DNA of 60,625 bases from Paenibacillus gyeongsangnamensis. GTDB taxonomy: Bacteria > Bacillota > Bacilli > Paenibacillales > NBRC-103111. The first letter of the stretch is position 1; every line of letters starts with the position of its first letter. Positions 44,508 to 52,595 of the stretch are shown one piece after another. The stretch covers positions 1 through 60,625 of the forward strand of contig NZ_JAQAGZ010000034.1 in NCBI RefSeq assembly GCF_027533625.1, read 5' to 3'. The notes beneath the pieces were generated by a model. It was not told the origin of the DNA. It saw only the letters and a list, made by a program, of their open reading frames with translations, and did no database searches. A program made the position numbers and the translations under genes.

Positions 44508-45808
44508 TGTTACGTACCATATCCAATATTCTAAAAGTAGACGATTTGAGAAAACGGATCCTGTTCACCTTGCTGGTGCTGATCGTCTACAGAATTGGTG
44601 CTTTTATTCCGGTACCTAACATCAACACAAGCATCTTGAAACTTCAAGACCAAGCTAACTCGAACGATGTTTTCGGTTTGCTGAATACTTTCTCCGGTGG
44701 GGCGCTGTTCCAATTCTCCATCTTCGCGATGGGGATTATGCCTTATATTACGGCATCAATCATTGTGCAGCTCCTATCCATGGACGTCATCCCGACGTTC
44801 ACACAATGGGCCAAAGAAGGAGAAGTAGGAAGAAAGAAGTTAGGGCAGATCACGCGGTACGGTACAATTGTTCTTGGCTTGGTTCAAGCCTTCGGGCTGG
44901 CGATCGGGTTTAACCGGATCTACAACGGTTTGGTTATTAACCCAACGTTCACAACCTATGCCTTGATCGCAATCGTACTTACGGCGGGTACTGCTTTTCT
45001 GATGTGGTTAGGGGAACAAATCACCGAGAATGGCATTGGAAATGGTATTTCCATTATCATCTTCGCGGGGATTGTGGCAGCAATTCCTACAGGCATTCAG
45101 CAAATTTACAAAACACAGTTTGCTCAAGCCGGGGATGCGCTTTTCCTAAACATTATTAAAATGGTGATCATCGCGATCGTGGTTATTGCCATTATCGCCG
45201 GTGTCATTTTCGTACAGCAAGGCGTTCGGAAAATTCCGGTGCAATATGCCAAGCGCGTAGTCGGCCGCAAGATGTTCGGTGGTCAATCGACCCACATTCC
45301 GCTGAAGGTTAACGCGGCGGGTGTTATTCCGGTCATCTTCGCCCTGTCGCTGCTGGTATTCCCGCCGACCATTGCAAGCTTCTGGAGAGGCAACGCGGTA
45401 GCGGATTGGATCATCACCAATCTGAACTATACGCAGCCGCTCGGTATGGTGTTGTATATCTTGCTGATCATCGGGTTCACTTACTTCTACACCTTTGTAC
45501 AGATCAACCCTGTACAAATGGCGGATCAGATGAAGAAGAACGGTGGTTATATTCCGGGCATCCGTCCCGGCAAGACGACTTCGGTATACTTGACGCGTGT
45601 AATGACAAGAATTACTTTATCCGGCGCACTCTTCTTGGCCGCGATCTCCATTCTGCCTATGGTTCTTGGCAGTTTGGCAGGTTTGCCTAACTCGGTTCGT
45701 ATCGGGGGCACTTCGCTTCTGATCGTGATCGGTGTCGGTCTGGAAACGATGAAACAAATCGAAAGCCAACTGATCAAACGCCATTACAAAGGCTTCATCA
45801 ATAAATAG
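44507..45808 (+). CDS. secY: Preprotein translocase subunit SecY
   Basis: Channel-forming subunit of the Sec translocon. 433 residues with ten hydrophobic spans. Family segments are RIGAFIPVPNIN near the N-terminus, MGIMPYITASIIVQLL, and the cytoplasmic loop NGGYIPGIRPGKTT. Coupled by one-base overlap to rplO, as in many spc operons. Its partner SecE is encoded at 18447. Confidence 0.97.
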   Translation: MLRTISNILKVDDLRKRILFTLLVLIVYRIGAFIPVPNINTSILKLQDQANSNDVFGLLNTFSGGALFQFSIFAMGIMPYITASIIVQLLSMDVIPTFTQWAKEGEVGRKKLGQITRYGTIVLGLVQAFGLAIGFNRIYNGLVINPTFTTYALIAIVLTAGTAFLMWLGEQITENGIGNGISIIIFAGIVAAIPTGIQQIYKTQFAQAGDALFLNIIKMVIIAIVVIAIIAGVIFVQQGVRKIPVQYAKRVVGRKMFGGQSTHIPLKVNAAGVIPVIFALSLLVFPPTIASFWRGNAVADWIITNLNYTQPLGMVLYILLIIGFTYFYTFVQINPVQMADQMKKNGGYIPGIRPGKTTSVYLTRVMTRITLSGALFLAAISILPMVLGSLAGLPNSVRIGGTSLLIVIGVGLETMKQIESQLIKRHYKGFINK

Positions 45809-45867
45809 CAAATAGGGGGCAATGTCGATTCAAGATCGCCCAAGGGCCGATCATAAACGGGATTGCC

Positions 45868-45890
45868 ATCCTGAAAGAATCTTTCAGGAT
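45868..45890 (+). other. Hairpin in the secY-adk gap
   Basis: ATCCTGAAAG (45868-45877), loop AAT, CTTTCAGGAT (45881-45890): a perfect 10-bp stem with no T run afterwards. The 159-nt gap (45809-45967) contains no gene; it may hold a processing site or weak attenuator. Confidence 0.7.
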
Positions 45891-45967
45891 CGGTTCTGAT
45901 AGTGCTTGCCGCTATCGGCCCCTATATTGCTGTTAGCATCGGAAGATGCATTGGGGGAGGAAATCAG

Positions 45968-46621
45968 ATGAATATCATCTTTATGGGGCCTCCTGGTGCA
46001 GGTAAAGGTACTCAGGCGGAGAGAATCGTAACTGAATTTCAGATCCCGCATATTTCGACGGGTGATGCATTTCGACTGGCTATGAAGCAGGAAACGGCGC
46101 TCGGTCTTGAAGCGAAGAAATTCGTCGATCAAGGCTTGCTCGTTCCGGATGAAATCACGAACGGAATCGTACGTGAGCGGCTGGCTCAGCCGGATTGCAA
46201 CAAAGGCTTTCTGCTCGACGGCTTTCCACGGACCATCTCCCAGGCGGAAGCGCTGGACGGAATGATGGCTTCTTTGCAAAAATCGATCGATCACGTGATC
46301 AACTTAAGTGTAGATCGTGATTTGCTGCTTGCACGTCTAACGGGCCGACGCATCTGTAAATCTTGTGGAGCTACGTATCATATCTTGTTTAACCCCCCTG
46401 CAATTGAGAATGTATGCGACAAATGTTCTGGTGAGTTGTACCAGCGTTCGGATGATACCGAGGAGAAAGTAGGTACGCGTCTAGACGAGTACCTCAATAA
46501 GACGGCTCCGCTTCTGGAGTATTATCGTAACAAGGGAATATTGCGTGAGGTTAACGGTGAGCAAGAAATTAATACGGTTACTGCACAAATCAGTTCACTA
46601 TTGCGAGGGCAAGCGGAATGA
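45968..46621 (+). CDS. adk: Adenylate kinase
   Basis: Interconverts ATP + AMP and 2 ADP. 217 residues: P-loop GPPGAGKGTQ near residue 7, AMP-binding HISTGDAFR, GFPRTISQAEAL, and a long LID with a zinc-type cysteine set (CKSCGATYH, CDKCSGEL). ATG 45968 has GGGGGAGGAAA upstream; a longer in-frame ORF from 45902 adds non-conserved residues. ATGA overlap with map. Confidence 0.97.
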   Translation: MNIIFMGPPGAGKGTQAERIVTEFQIPHISTGDAFRLAMKQETALGLEAKKFVDQGLLVPDEITNGIVRERLAQPDCNKGFLLDGFPRTISQAEALDGMMASLQKSIDHVINLSVDRDLLLARLTGRRICKSCGATYHILFNPPAIENVCDKCSGELYQRSDDTEEKVGTRLDEYLNKTAPLLEYYRNKGILREVNGEQEINTVTAQISSLLRGQAE

Positions 46622-47370
46622 TCATTTGTAAGTCAGCTGCTGAATTGGAATTGATGCGCGAAGCTGGACGGATCGTGGCCGAGACGCACCGGCTGCTCCG
46701 AAAGTCCATTCAGCCCGATATTACAACCAAAGAGCTCGATCAAATCGCAGAAGACTTTATTCGCAGTCAGGGTGCAATTCCATCTTTTAAAGGCTATAAC
46801 GGTTTCTCCGGCAGTATCTGTGCTTCGGTCAATGATGAATTGGTTCATGGCATACCCGGTGCCCGCAAGCTCCAAGACGGCGATATTATCAGTATCGACA
46901 TCGGTGCCCAGTATAAAGGCTACCATGGAGATTCGGCTTGGACCTACGGTGTAGGCACCATCTCGGAAACAGCTCAAAAGCTGCTCGACGTGACGGAAAG
47001 ATCCTTGTATGCAGGCCTCGCGGAAGCGAAGCCGGATGTACGCTTATATACGATCTCGGCGGCGATACAGAAAGTGATTGAGGATGAAGGTTTTTCGGTG
47101 GTTCGGGAATATGTCGGACACGGGATCGGTACGCAGCTTCATGAGGAGCCGCAAATACCGAATTACGGCAAAGCCGGTTACGGCCCGCGTTTAAAGCCTG
47201 GCATGGTACTGGCAATCGAGCCGATGGTCATTGCAGGGGAACGTTATGTAAAAACCCTGGAGGACAATTGGACGGTTGTCACGGTGGATGGCACACTGTG
47301 CGCGCATTTTGAGCATACCATTGCAATTACGCCTGACGGTTATGAGATACTGACTAAGCAGAGCGTATAG
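46618..47370 (+). CDS. map: Type I methionine aminopeptidase
   Basis: Removes the initiator methionine. 250 residues of the pita-bread fold: ELVHGIPGARKLQDGDIISI, metal-ligand D residues in IDIGAQYKGYHGD, VREYVGHGIGTQLHEEPQIP (metal H), AIEPMV and the final ligand E in FEHTIAIT. Lacks the N-terminal zinc extension. Overlaps adk by 4 nt. Confidence 0.97.
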   Translation: MIICKSAAELELMREAGRIVAETHRLLRKSIQPDITTKELDQIAEDFIRSQGAIPSFKGYNGFSGSICASVNDELVHGIPGARKLQDGDIISIDIGAQYKGYHGDSAWTYGVGTISETAQKLLDVTERSLYAGLAEAKPDVRLYTISAAIQKVIEDEGFSVVREYVGHGIGTQLHEEPQIPNYGKAGYGPRLKPGMVLAIEPMVIAGERYVKTLEDNWTVVTVDGTLCAHFEHTIAITPDGYEILTKQSV

Positions 47371-47376
47371 GTAAAG

Positions 47377-47685
47377 ATGATGGAAATGCTAAACCCTCCG
47401 CATATCGGACAAATCGTTTGGGTGAATCGAGGAAGAGACTCCGGGAAGTACGCCGTCATTATCGGCGTCGTAGACCAACGATACGTGTGGATTGCAGACG
47501 GCGACAAACGGAAATTCGATCAGCCCAAGAAGAAAAATATACTTCATCTCGAGCTTCTGCCCCTGACGAGTCCGGAAGTTGCGGACAGTATACGGGAGAC
47601 GGGCCGTGTTACGAACGGGAAGCTGCGATTTGCACTGAATAAGTATGTGGAACCAGCAGACGAAGCGCTAGAGAAAGGAGAATGA
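47377..47685 (+). CDS. KOW-domain RNA-binding protein of the spc-alpha region
   Basis: 102-residue protein with a KOW-like N-terminal segment (IGQIVWVNRGRDSGKYAVII), similar in place and form to the Bacillus KOW-domain gene between map and infA. Function is not established; a ribosome or RNA-binding role is inferred from the domain and the location. Start ATG 47377 has only AGGTAAAG upstream; ATG 47380 or 47386 cannot be ruled out. It overlaps or abuts infA. Confidence 0.85.
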   Translation: MMEMLNPPHIGQIVWVNRGRDSGKYAVIIGVVDQRYVWIADGDKRKFDQPKKKNILHLELLPLTSPEVADSIRETGRVTNGKLRFALNKYVEPADEALEKGE

Positions 47686-47687
47686 CT

Positions 47688-47906
47688 GTGGCCAAAGAAG
47701 ATGTGATTGAAGTTGAAGGTACAGTGATTGAACCTCTTCCGAATGCAATGTTCAAGGTGGAACTGGAGAACGGTCATAAGATACTTGCTCATGTATCCGG
47801 TAAAATCAGAATGCACTTTATCCGGATTCTTCCGGGCGATAAAGTGACTGTCGAGCTTTCGCCGTATGATTTGACCAGAGGCCGTATAACCTATCGTTTT
47901 AAATAA
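47688..47906 (+). CDS. infA: Translation initiation factor IF-1
   Basis: OB-fold factor that occupies the 30S A site. GTG at 47688 gives the standard 72-residue product MAKEDVIEVEGTVIEPLPNA, ending LTRGRITYRFK. An ATG at 47682 would add MT; GTG is preferred since AAAGGAG is 6 nt upstream and length matches the family. Confidence 0.97.
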   Translation: MAKEDVIEVEGTVIEPLPNAMFKVELENGHKILAHVSGKIRMHFIRILPGDKVTVELSPYDLTRGRITYRFK

Positions 47907-47956
47907 ATCGGAATCAACACCAAGGATCGGGTTGGAAAGTTACACCGAGCCTTACA

Positions 47957-47985
47957 TTGCGGGCTTTCTTATGTTAAACTATAGT
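47957..47985 (+). promoter_or_regulatory. Internal promoter before rpmJ-rpsM-rpsK-rpoA-rplQ
   Basis: TTGCGG (47957-47962), 17-bp spacer, TATAGT (47980-47985) in the 214-nt gap after infA. It would give the alpha operon its own transcription start and a ~130-nt leader. Confidence 0.65.
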
Positions 47986-48084
47986 AATGTGGTTTAGCGA
48001 GGTTAAGCAGGAAGGCTCCGTACAACATATAGCAGTACTGTGAAGCTGAGATGCATCGCAAACTTAAGCACACTCTTACGAACT

Positions 48085-48113
48085 AGTTTTCCTTCGGAAA
48101 ACTTGGAGGAGGT
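48085..48113 (+). promoter_or_regulatory. Hairpin against the rpmJ ribosome site
   Basis: Perfect stem AGTTTTCC (48085-48092), loop TTC, GGAAAACT (48096-48103), then directly TGGAGGAGGT. The preceding TTACGAA also occurs before the rplJ hairpin. Confidence 0.75.
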
Positions 48114-48120
48114 AACAACC

Positions 48121-48234
48121 ATGAAGGTAAGACCATCGGTCAAGCCGATTTGCGAGAAATGCAAAGTCATTCGCCGCAAAGGAAACGTTATGGTCATTTG
48201 TGAAAATCCGAAGCATAAACAAAAACAAGGATAA
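48121..48234 (+). CDS. rpmJ: 50S ribosomal protein L36
   Basis: 37-residue protein MKVRPSVKPICEKCKVIRRK followed by GNVMVICENPKHKQKQG. It keeps the C-x2-C-x12-C-x4-H zinc ribbon. GGAGGAGG ribosome site 7 nt upstream. Confidence 0.97.
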   Translation: MKVRPSVKPICEKCKVIRRKGNVMVICENPKHKQKQG

Positions 48235-48250
48235 GGAGGTGCCTGACTAA

Positions 48251-48619
48251 ATGGCACGTATCGCTGGTGTAGATTTACCTCGTGACAAACGCGTTATTAT
48301 CGCGTTGACTTACATTTTCGGGATCGGTAATACAACGGCACAAAAAATCGTTGCGCAAACCGGTATCAATCCGGAGACTCGCGTTCGCGATCTGACGGAA
48401 GATGAAGTGAGCAAAATCCGTGATATCATCGACAAGACGCTGAAGGTGGAAGGCGACCTTCGCCGTGAAATCGCCCTGAACATCAAGCGCTTGATCGAGA
48501 TCGGTTGCTATCGCGGCGTTCGTCACCGCCGTGGCCTGCCTGTTCGCGGACAACGTACCAAAACCAACGCTCGTACGCGCAAAGGTCCTCGTCGTACGGT
48601 AGCTAATAAGAAGAAGTAA
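48251..48619 (+). CDS. rpsM: 30S ribosomal protein S13
   Basis: Head protein bridging to the 50S and the P-site tRNA. 122 residues: MARIAGVDLPRDKRVIIALT, a helix-two-turns-helix region, and the basic tail RGQRTKTNARTRKGPRRT. AAGGAGGTG ribosome site. Confidence 0.98.
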   Translation: MARIAGVDLPRDKRVIIALTYIFGIGNTTAQKIVAQTGINPETRVRDLTEDEVSKIRDIIDKTLKVEGDLRREIALNIKRLIEIGCYRGVRHRRGLPVRGQRTKTNARTRKGPRRTVANKKK

Positions 48620-48634
48620 GGGGGGTAACTCAAA

Positions 48635-49033
48635 ATGGCTAGACCAAAGAATAAGGTCGTTCGTACCAAACGTCGTGACCGTAAAAATATCGATTCCGGC
48701 GTAGCGCACATCCGCTCTACGTTCAACAATACGATCGTAACGATCACGGATCCGCACGGCAACGCAATCTCCTGGGCAAGCGCAGGTAACCTGGGCTTCA
48801 AGGGTTCCCGCAAAAGCACCCCTTTCGCCGCTCAAATGGCTGCCGAATCCGCTGCAAAAGCTGCAATGGAGCATGGCATGAAAGCTGTTGAAGTTATGGT
48901 TAAAGGTCCTGGAGCAGGCCGTGAAGCGGCTATCCGTTCTTTGCAAGCAGCAGGTTTGGAAGTAAACCTGATTAAAGACGTGACTCCGATTCCTCATAAC
49001 GGCTGCCGCCCTCCAAAACGTCGTCGTGTCTAA
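48635..49033 (+). CDS. rpsK: 30S ribosomal protein S11
   Basis: Platform protein near the E-site mRNA. 132 residues with the signature NTIVTITDPHGNAISWASAG, GFKGSRKSTPFAAQ and the C-terminal DVTPIPHNGCRPPKRRRV. GGGGG ribosome site. Confidence 0.98.
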   Translation: MARPKNKVVRTKRRDRKNIDSGVAHIRSTFNNTIVTITDPHGNAISWASAGNLGFKGSRKSTPFAAQMAAESAAKAAMEHGMKAVEVMVKGPGAGREAAIRSLQAAGLEVNLIKDVTPIPHNGCRPPKRRRV

Positions 49034-49062
49034 TTCAGGATTGCTAAGCTAAGTGGTATAAA

Positions 49063-49092
49063 TATCCAAAAGTTGTGAATACTATTTGGATA
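49063..49092 (+). other. Hairpin in the rpsK-rpoA gap
   Basis: TATCCAAAAGT (49063-49073) pairs with ACT-A-TTTGGATA (49081-49092; one bulged A) around a 7-nt loop. No T run follows. The 127-nt gap (49034-49160) holds no gene. Confidence 0.7.
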
Positions 49093-49160
49093 GGCATACT
49101 GCACGTTCTATGCGTCTTATGTTATCCCGAGGGAAACGACGTTTGAAGGAGGGTTAAACC

Positions 49161-50105
49161 ATGATCGAAATCGAAAAGCCGAAGATAGAGACGGTTCTTT
49201 CCAGCGAAGACGGAACGTATGGCAAGTTTGTCGTAGAGCCTTTGGAAAGAGGCTACGGTACGACGCTTGGCAACTCGCTTCGCCGGATCCTGCTGTCATC
49301 CTTACCGGGGGCTGCTGTCAACTCCGTGCATATCGACGGAGTTCTCCACGAATTCTCCACCATTCCTGGTGTTATGGAAGACGTGACGGAGATTATCCTT
49401 AACCTGAAAGGGTTGTCCCTCAAAATTCACTCCGATGAAGAGAAAGTGTTGGAGATTGATGCTGAAGGGGAAGGAGCTGTTGTGGCCGGCGATATTCGAG
49501 GCGATAGCGATGTGGAAATCCTGAACCCTGATCTGCACATTGCGACGCTGTCATCCGATGCCCGTCTGCACATGAGAATTCATGCCAGCCGCGGCCGCGG
49601 ATATGTTGCTGCGGATAAGAATAAGAGGGAAGATCAGCCGATCGGCGTCATTCCGATCGATTCGATTTATACTCCAATCACCCGCGTCAACTACAGTGTG
49701 GAGAACACTCGTGTCGGCCAAGTCACAAACTATGACAAGCTAACCCTCGAAGTCTGGACCGATGGTAGTATCCGACCGGAAGAAGCCGTAAGCTTGGGCG
49801 CCAAAATTTTGACGGAGCATCTCTTGCTGTTCGTCGGTTTGACCGACGAAGCGAAGGATGCCGAGATCATGGTAGAGAAGGAAGAGGACAAGAAAGAGAA
49901 AGTGCTTGAGATGACTATCGAAGAGCTGGATCTTTCTGTACGTTCCTACAACTGCCTGAAGCGCGCAGGCATCAACACGGTGCAAGAATTGATTACTAAA
50001 ACCGAAGAAGATATGATGAAGGTTCGGAATCTGGGCCGCAAATCTCTCGAAGAAGTGCAAGAAAAGCTCGAAGAGCTTGGCTTGGGCTTGCGGATGGAAG
50101 ATTAA
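49161..50105 (+). CDS. rpoA: DNA-directed RNA polymerase subunit alpha
   Basis: Dimer platform for core polymerase assembly. 314 residues: N-terminal domain with GTTLGNSLRRILLSSLPGAA, and after a linker the C-terminal domain with LDLSVRSYNCLKRAGINTVQ and RNLGRKSLEEVQEKL, which contacts UP elements and activators. GAAGGAGGG ribosome site. Confidence 0.98.
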   Translation: MIEIEKPKIETVLSSEDGTYGKFVVEPLERGYGTTLGNSLRRILLSSLPGAAVNSVHIDGVLHEFSTIPGVMEDVTEIILNLKGLSLKIHSDEEKVLEIDAEGEGAVVAGDIRGDSDVEILNPDLHIATLSSDARLHMRIHASRGRGYVAADKNKREDQPIGVIPIDSIYTPITRVNYSVENTRVGQVTNYDKLTLEVWTDGSIRPEEAVSLGAKILTEHLLLFVGLTDEAKDAEIMVEKEEDKKEKVLEMTIEELDLSVRSYNCLKRAGINTVQELITKTEEDMMKVRNLGRKSLEEVQEKLEELGLGLRMED

Positions 50106-50153
50106 GCGTACTTAGACGGAACCTCCATAATCAAGCAGAAGGAGGATCTACCC

Positions 50154-50519
50154 ATGGCATACCAAAAGTTGGGTCGTGACTCTAGCGCGCGGAAAGCATT
50201 GTTTCGCGACCTAGTAACCGACTTGTTCATACATGAACGCATCCAAACAACTGAAGCGAAAGCTAAGGAGCTGCGTTCCATTGCGGAGAAACTGATCACC
50301 CTGGCTAAGCGCGGAGACTTGCACGCTCGTCGTCAAGTGGCTTCTTTCGTTCGTCGTGAAGCTGCGAATGAGAACCAGGATGCGATTCAAAAGCTGTTTG
50401 CTGATCTGGCTCCTCGTTACGCTGAGCGTCAAGGCGGCTATACTCGCATCTTGAAGCTCGGACCTCGCCGCGGCGATGCAGCTCCTATGGTTTACCTAGA
50501 GCTGGTTGATCGAGCTTAA
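50154..50519 (+). CDS. rplQ: 50S ribosomal protein L17
   Basis: 121 residues: MAYQKLGRDSSARKALFRDL and the C-terminal GGYTRILKLGPRRGDAAPMV. Last gene of the alpha operon. In Bacillus the ECF transporter genes follow; here truA does. Confidence 0.97.
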   Translation: MAYQKLGRDSSARKALFRDLVTDLFIHERIQTTEAKAKELRSIAEKLITLAKRGDLHARRQVASFVRREAANENQDAIQKLFADLAPRYAERQGGYTRILKLGPRRGDAAPMVYLELVDRA

Positions 50520-50531
50520 TCAAAGGATAGG

Positions 50532-50578
50532 AAAGGGTGGACGGGATCTTTACGATTCTGATGAAACCCTTTTTTTTG
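50532..50578 (+). terminator. Probable terminator after rplQ
   Basis: AAAGGGT (50532-50538) can pair with ACCCTTT (from 50566) ahead of a long T run. The ~27-nt loop makes it weaker than the other terminators, so read-through into truA is possible. Confidence 0.6.
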
Positions 50579-50616
50579 TAGGCTGAAAAGGGATTGGGGA
50601 TACACGGAGGTCGGCC

Positions 50617-51378
50617 GTGAGAAACATATGTATGACCGTCAGCTACGACGGTACGGCTTATCATGGATTTCAGGTCCAGCCCGGCAAAATTACCGTTCAG
50701 GAATGTCTGGAGCAGGGAATCAAGATACTTACCGGCGAGGAAGTGAAAGTGATTTCTTCGGGCCGAACGGATGCCGGAGTGCATTCGAGAGGACAAGTAT
50801 TTAATTTCGTTACCGCCTCGCAAATCCCCGTAGAACGGTGGGCACTGGCCCTCAATGCCCGGCTTCCAGACGATATCGTGGTGCGGCATGCCAGAATCGT
50901 TCCTGACCACTTCCATGCGCGCAGATCGGCCAAACGAAAGACTTACCGTTATACGATCCGGTACGGCAAGTATCCGGATCTGTTCAAACGGTATATGGAG
51001 TTCCATCATCCGACACGTCTGGATTTGGATGAGATGCGGGAAGGGCTGCAGCATCTCGTCGGGCAGCACGATTTTGTCTCCTATTGTTCGGTACGCAATA
51101 CGAAGAAATCTACGGTGCGGACGATCTACGAAGCGCGGCTGGAGTGTGATCCCTGGGACGAGGACTTGAAATCGACTGCTGTGCATATTTATTTGTCCGG
51201 AAGCGGCTTCTTATACAATATGGTGCGTATTATTGTCGGAACCCTGCTGCAAGTGGGGGAAGGCAAAAGAACGAGCCTCGATATGCGTTCCATTCTGGAG
51301 GCGAAGGACCGCGCTTCTGCCGGGCCGACGGCTATGCCGCACGGTCTCATGCTGTGGGAAGTTTTTTATCCGGAATAA
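50617..51378 (+). CDS. truA: tRNA pseudouridine(38-40) synthase TruA
   Basis: Isomerises uridines at positions 38-40 of the tRNA anticodon arm. 253 residues: MRNICMTVSYDGTAYHGFQV, catalytic aspartate in SSGRTDAGVHSRGQ near residue 52, and the C-terminal GSGFLYNMVRIIVGTLLQVG. Start GTG with CGGAGG upstream. Directly precedes rplM. Confidence 0.96.
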   Translation: MRNICMTVSYDGTAYHGFQVQPGKITVQECLEQGIKILTGEEVKVISSGRTDAGVHSRGQVFNFVTASQIPVERWALALNARLPDDIVVRHARIVPDHFHARRSAKRKTYRYTIRYGKYPDLFKRYMEFHHPTRLDLDEMREGLQHLVGQHDFVSYCSVRNTKKSTVRTIYEARLECDPWDEDLKSTAVHIYLSGSGFLYNMVRIIVGTLLQVGEGKRTSLDMRSILEAKDRASAGPTAMPHGLMLWEVFYPE

Positions 51379-51389
51379 CGGAAATCCCC

Positions 51390-51418
51390 TTGATATCCGG
51401 GCCAAAATGGTGTAAGAT
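51390..51418 (+). promoter_or_regulatory. Promoter of rplM-rpsI
   Basis: TTGATA (51390-51395), 17-bp spacer, TAAGAT (51413-51418), just after the truA stop. Confidence 0.7.
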
Positions 51419-51422
51419 ATCA

Positions 51423-51530
51423 ATTGGTGTTTCTTGACTGGCTACCCCACGGCCCCGGGTCCTGAAACCATTACAAATGACTATGAATTTATTACGAACC
51501 TGCATGGCAGATATAGATTTAGGAGGAACA
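51423..51530 (+). promoter_or_regulatory. L13-type ribosomal protein leader
   Basis: Short structured leader before rplM: TGGTGTTTC near its start pairs (one bulge) with GAAACCA, enclosing the GC-rich CCCCACGGCCCCGGGTCC segment. This placement and outline fit the L13 leader of Firmicutes, thought to bind L13. Assignment from memory, not from a covariance search. Confidence 0.65.
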
Positions 51531-51534
51531 TTTC

Positions 51535-51972
51535 ATGCGTACCACATATATGGCGAAGCCTAATGAAGTTGAACGCAAATGGTACATCATCGACGCTGCG
51601 GACAAGACGCTTGGCCGTCTGGCGAGCGAAGCGGCTACCATTCTGCGCGGCAAACACAAGCCGCAATTTACTCCGCATGTCGATACCGGCGATTTCGTCG
51701 TGATCATCAATGCCGAGAAGATCGTACTGACCGGTAAGAAGCTGCAAAACAAAATGTACTATCGTCACTCCCTGCATCCAGGCGGTTTGAAAGTGACCTC
51801 CGCCGGAGACATGCTGAACAACAAGCCTGAGCGCCTGTTGGAGCTGGCGATTCACGGTATGCTTCCGAAGACTCGTCTGGGCAGCCGTTTGAAGACGAAG
51901 CTGAAAGTATACGCCGGTTCTGAGCATCCGCATCAAGCACAACAACCAGAAGTTTGGGAACTTCGCGGTTAA
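51535..51972 (+). CDS. rplM: 50S ribosomal protein L13
   Basis: Early assembly protein. 145 residues: MRTTYMAKPNEVERKWYIID, GRLASEAATILRGKHKPQFT, and the C-terminal GSEHPHQAQQPEVWELRG. AGGAGGA ribosome site. Paired with rpsI as in almost all bacteria. Confidence 0.97.
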   Translation: MRTTYMAKPNEVERKWYIIDAADKTLGRLASEAATILRGKHKPQFTPHVDTGDFVVIINAEKIVLTGKKLQNKMYYRHSLHPGGLKVTSAGDMLNNKPERLLELAIHGMLPKTRLGSRLKTKLKVYAGSEHPHQAQQPEVWELRG

Positions 51973-51991
51973 TTAAAGGGAGGACTGTCTT

Positions 51992-52384
51992 GTGGCACAA
52001 GTTCAATATTATGGCACTGGCCGTCGTAAGCACTCGGTAGCACGCGTACGCTTGGTACCAGGCGAAGGCCGGATCGTTATCAATAAGCGTGAATTGGATG
52101 AATATTTCGGTCTGGAAACTTTGAAGCTGATCGTTAAGCAGCCTTTGAACCTGACTGAAACTTTGGGTAAATATGATGTACTGGTTCTTGCACATGGCGG
52201 CGGTATTTCCGGACAAGCCGGTGCAATCCGTCACGGTATCTCCCGCGCTCTGCTGAAGGCAGATCCGGAGCTCCGCGGCTCCTTGAAGAAAGCCGGCTTC
52301 CTCACTCGTGACCCACGGATGAAGGAACGTAAGAAATACGGCTTGAAGGCCGCTCGTCGCGCGCCTCAGTTCTCCAAGCGTTAA
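51992..52384 (+). CDS. rpsI: 30S ribosomal protein S9
   Basis: Its basic C-terminal tail contacts the P-site tRNA. 130 residues: YYGTGRRKHSVARVRLVPGE and GGGISGQAGAIRHGISRALL, ending RRAPQFSKR. Start GTG with GGGAGGA upstream. Confidence 0.97.
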   Translation: MAQVQYYGTGRRKHSVARVRLVPGEGRIVINKRELDEYFGLETLKLIVKQPLNLTETLGKYDVLVLAHGGGISGQAGAIRHGISRALLKADPELRGSLKKAGFLTRDPRMKERKKYGLKAARRAPQFSKR

Positions 52385-52402
52385 TTTGTATCCTGTACAA
52401 CG

Positions 52403-52439
52403 AAGCCTCTTCGATCTCGGATCGAGGAGGCTTTTTTTT
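52403..52439 (+). terminator. Terminator after rpsI
   Basis: AAGCCTCTTCGATC pairs with GATCGAGGAGGCTT (one T-G pair) around TCG, followed by eight T residues. Confidence 0.96.
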
Positions 52440-52505
52440 GCATATCCGCGTTCACCTAATGATCTTGAGATTAATAAGATAGTCTAGCGCCTACAAAATT
52501 TTAAA

Positions 52506-52533
52506 TTGACAAAAGGTCGGGATACGATATAAT
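52506..52533 (+). promoter_or_regulatory. SigA promoter of cysH-sat
   Basis: Consensus TTGACA (52506-52511) and TATAAT (52528-52533) with 16-bp spacing. The ~55-nt leader is too short for a SAM riboswitch. ATTAAT occurs at about 52471, 52537 and 52571, flanking the promoter; a repressor site is possible but unproven. Confidence 0.88.
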
Positions 52534-52595
52534 GAAATTAATCTTTATAAATCGTATGATAATACTCGGAATTAATATGGGAGGTACTTATACCT

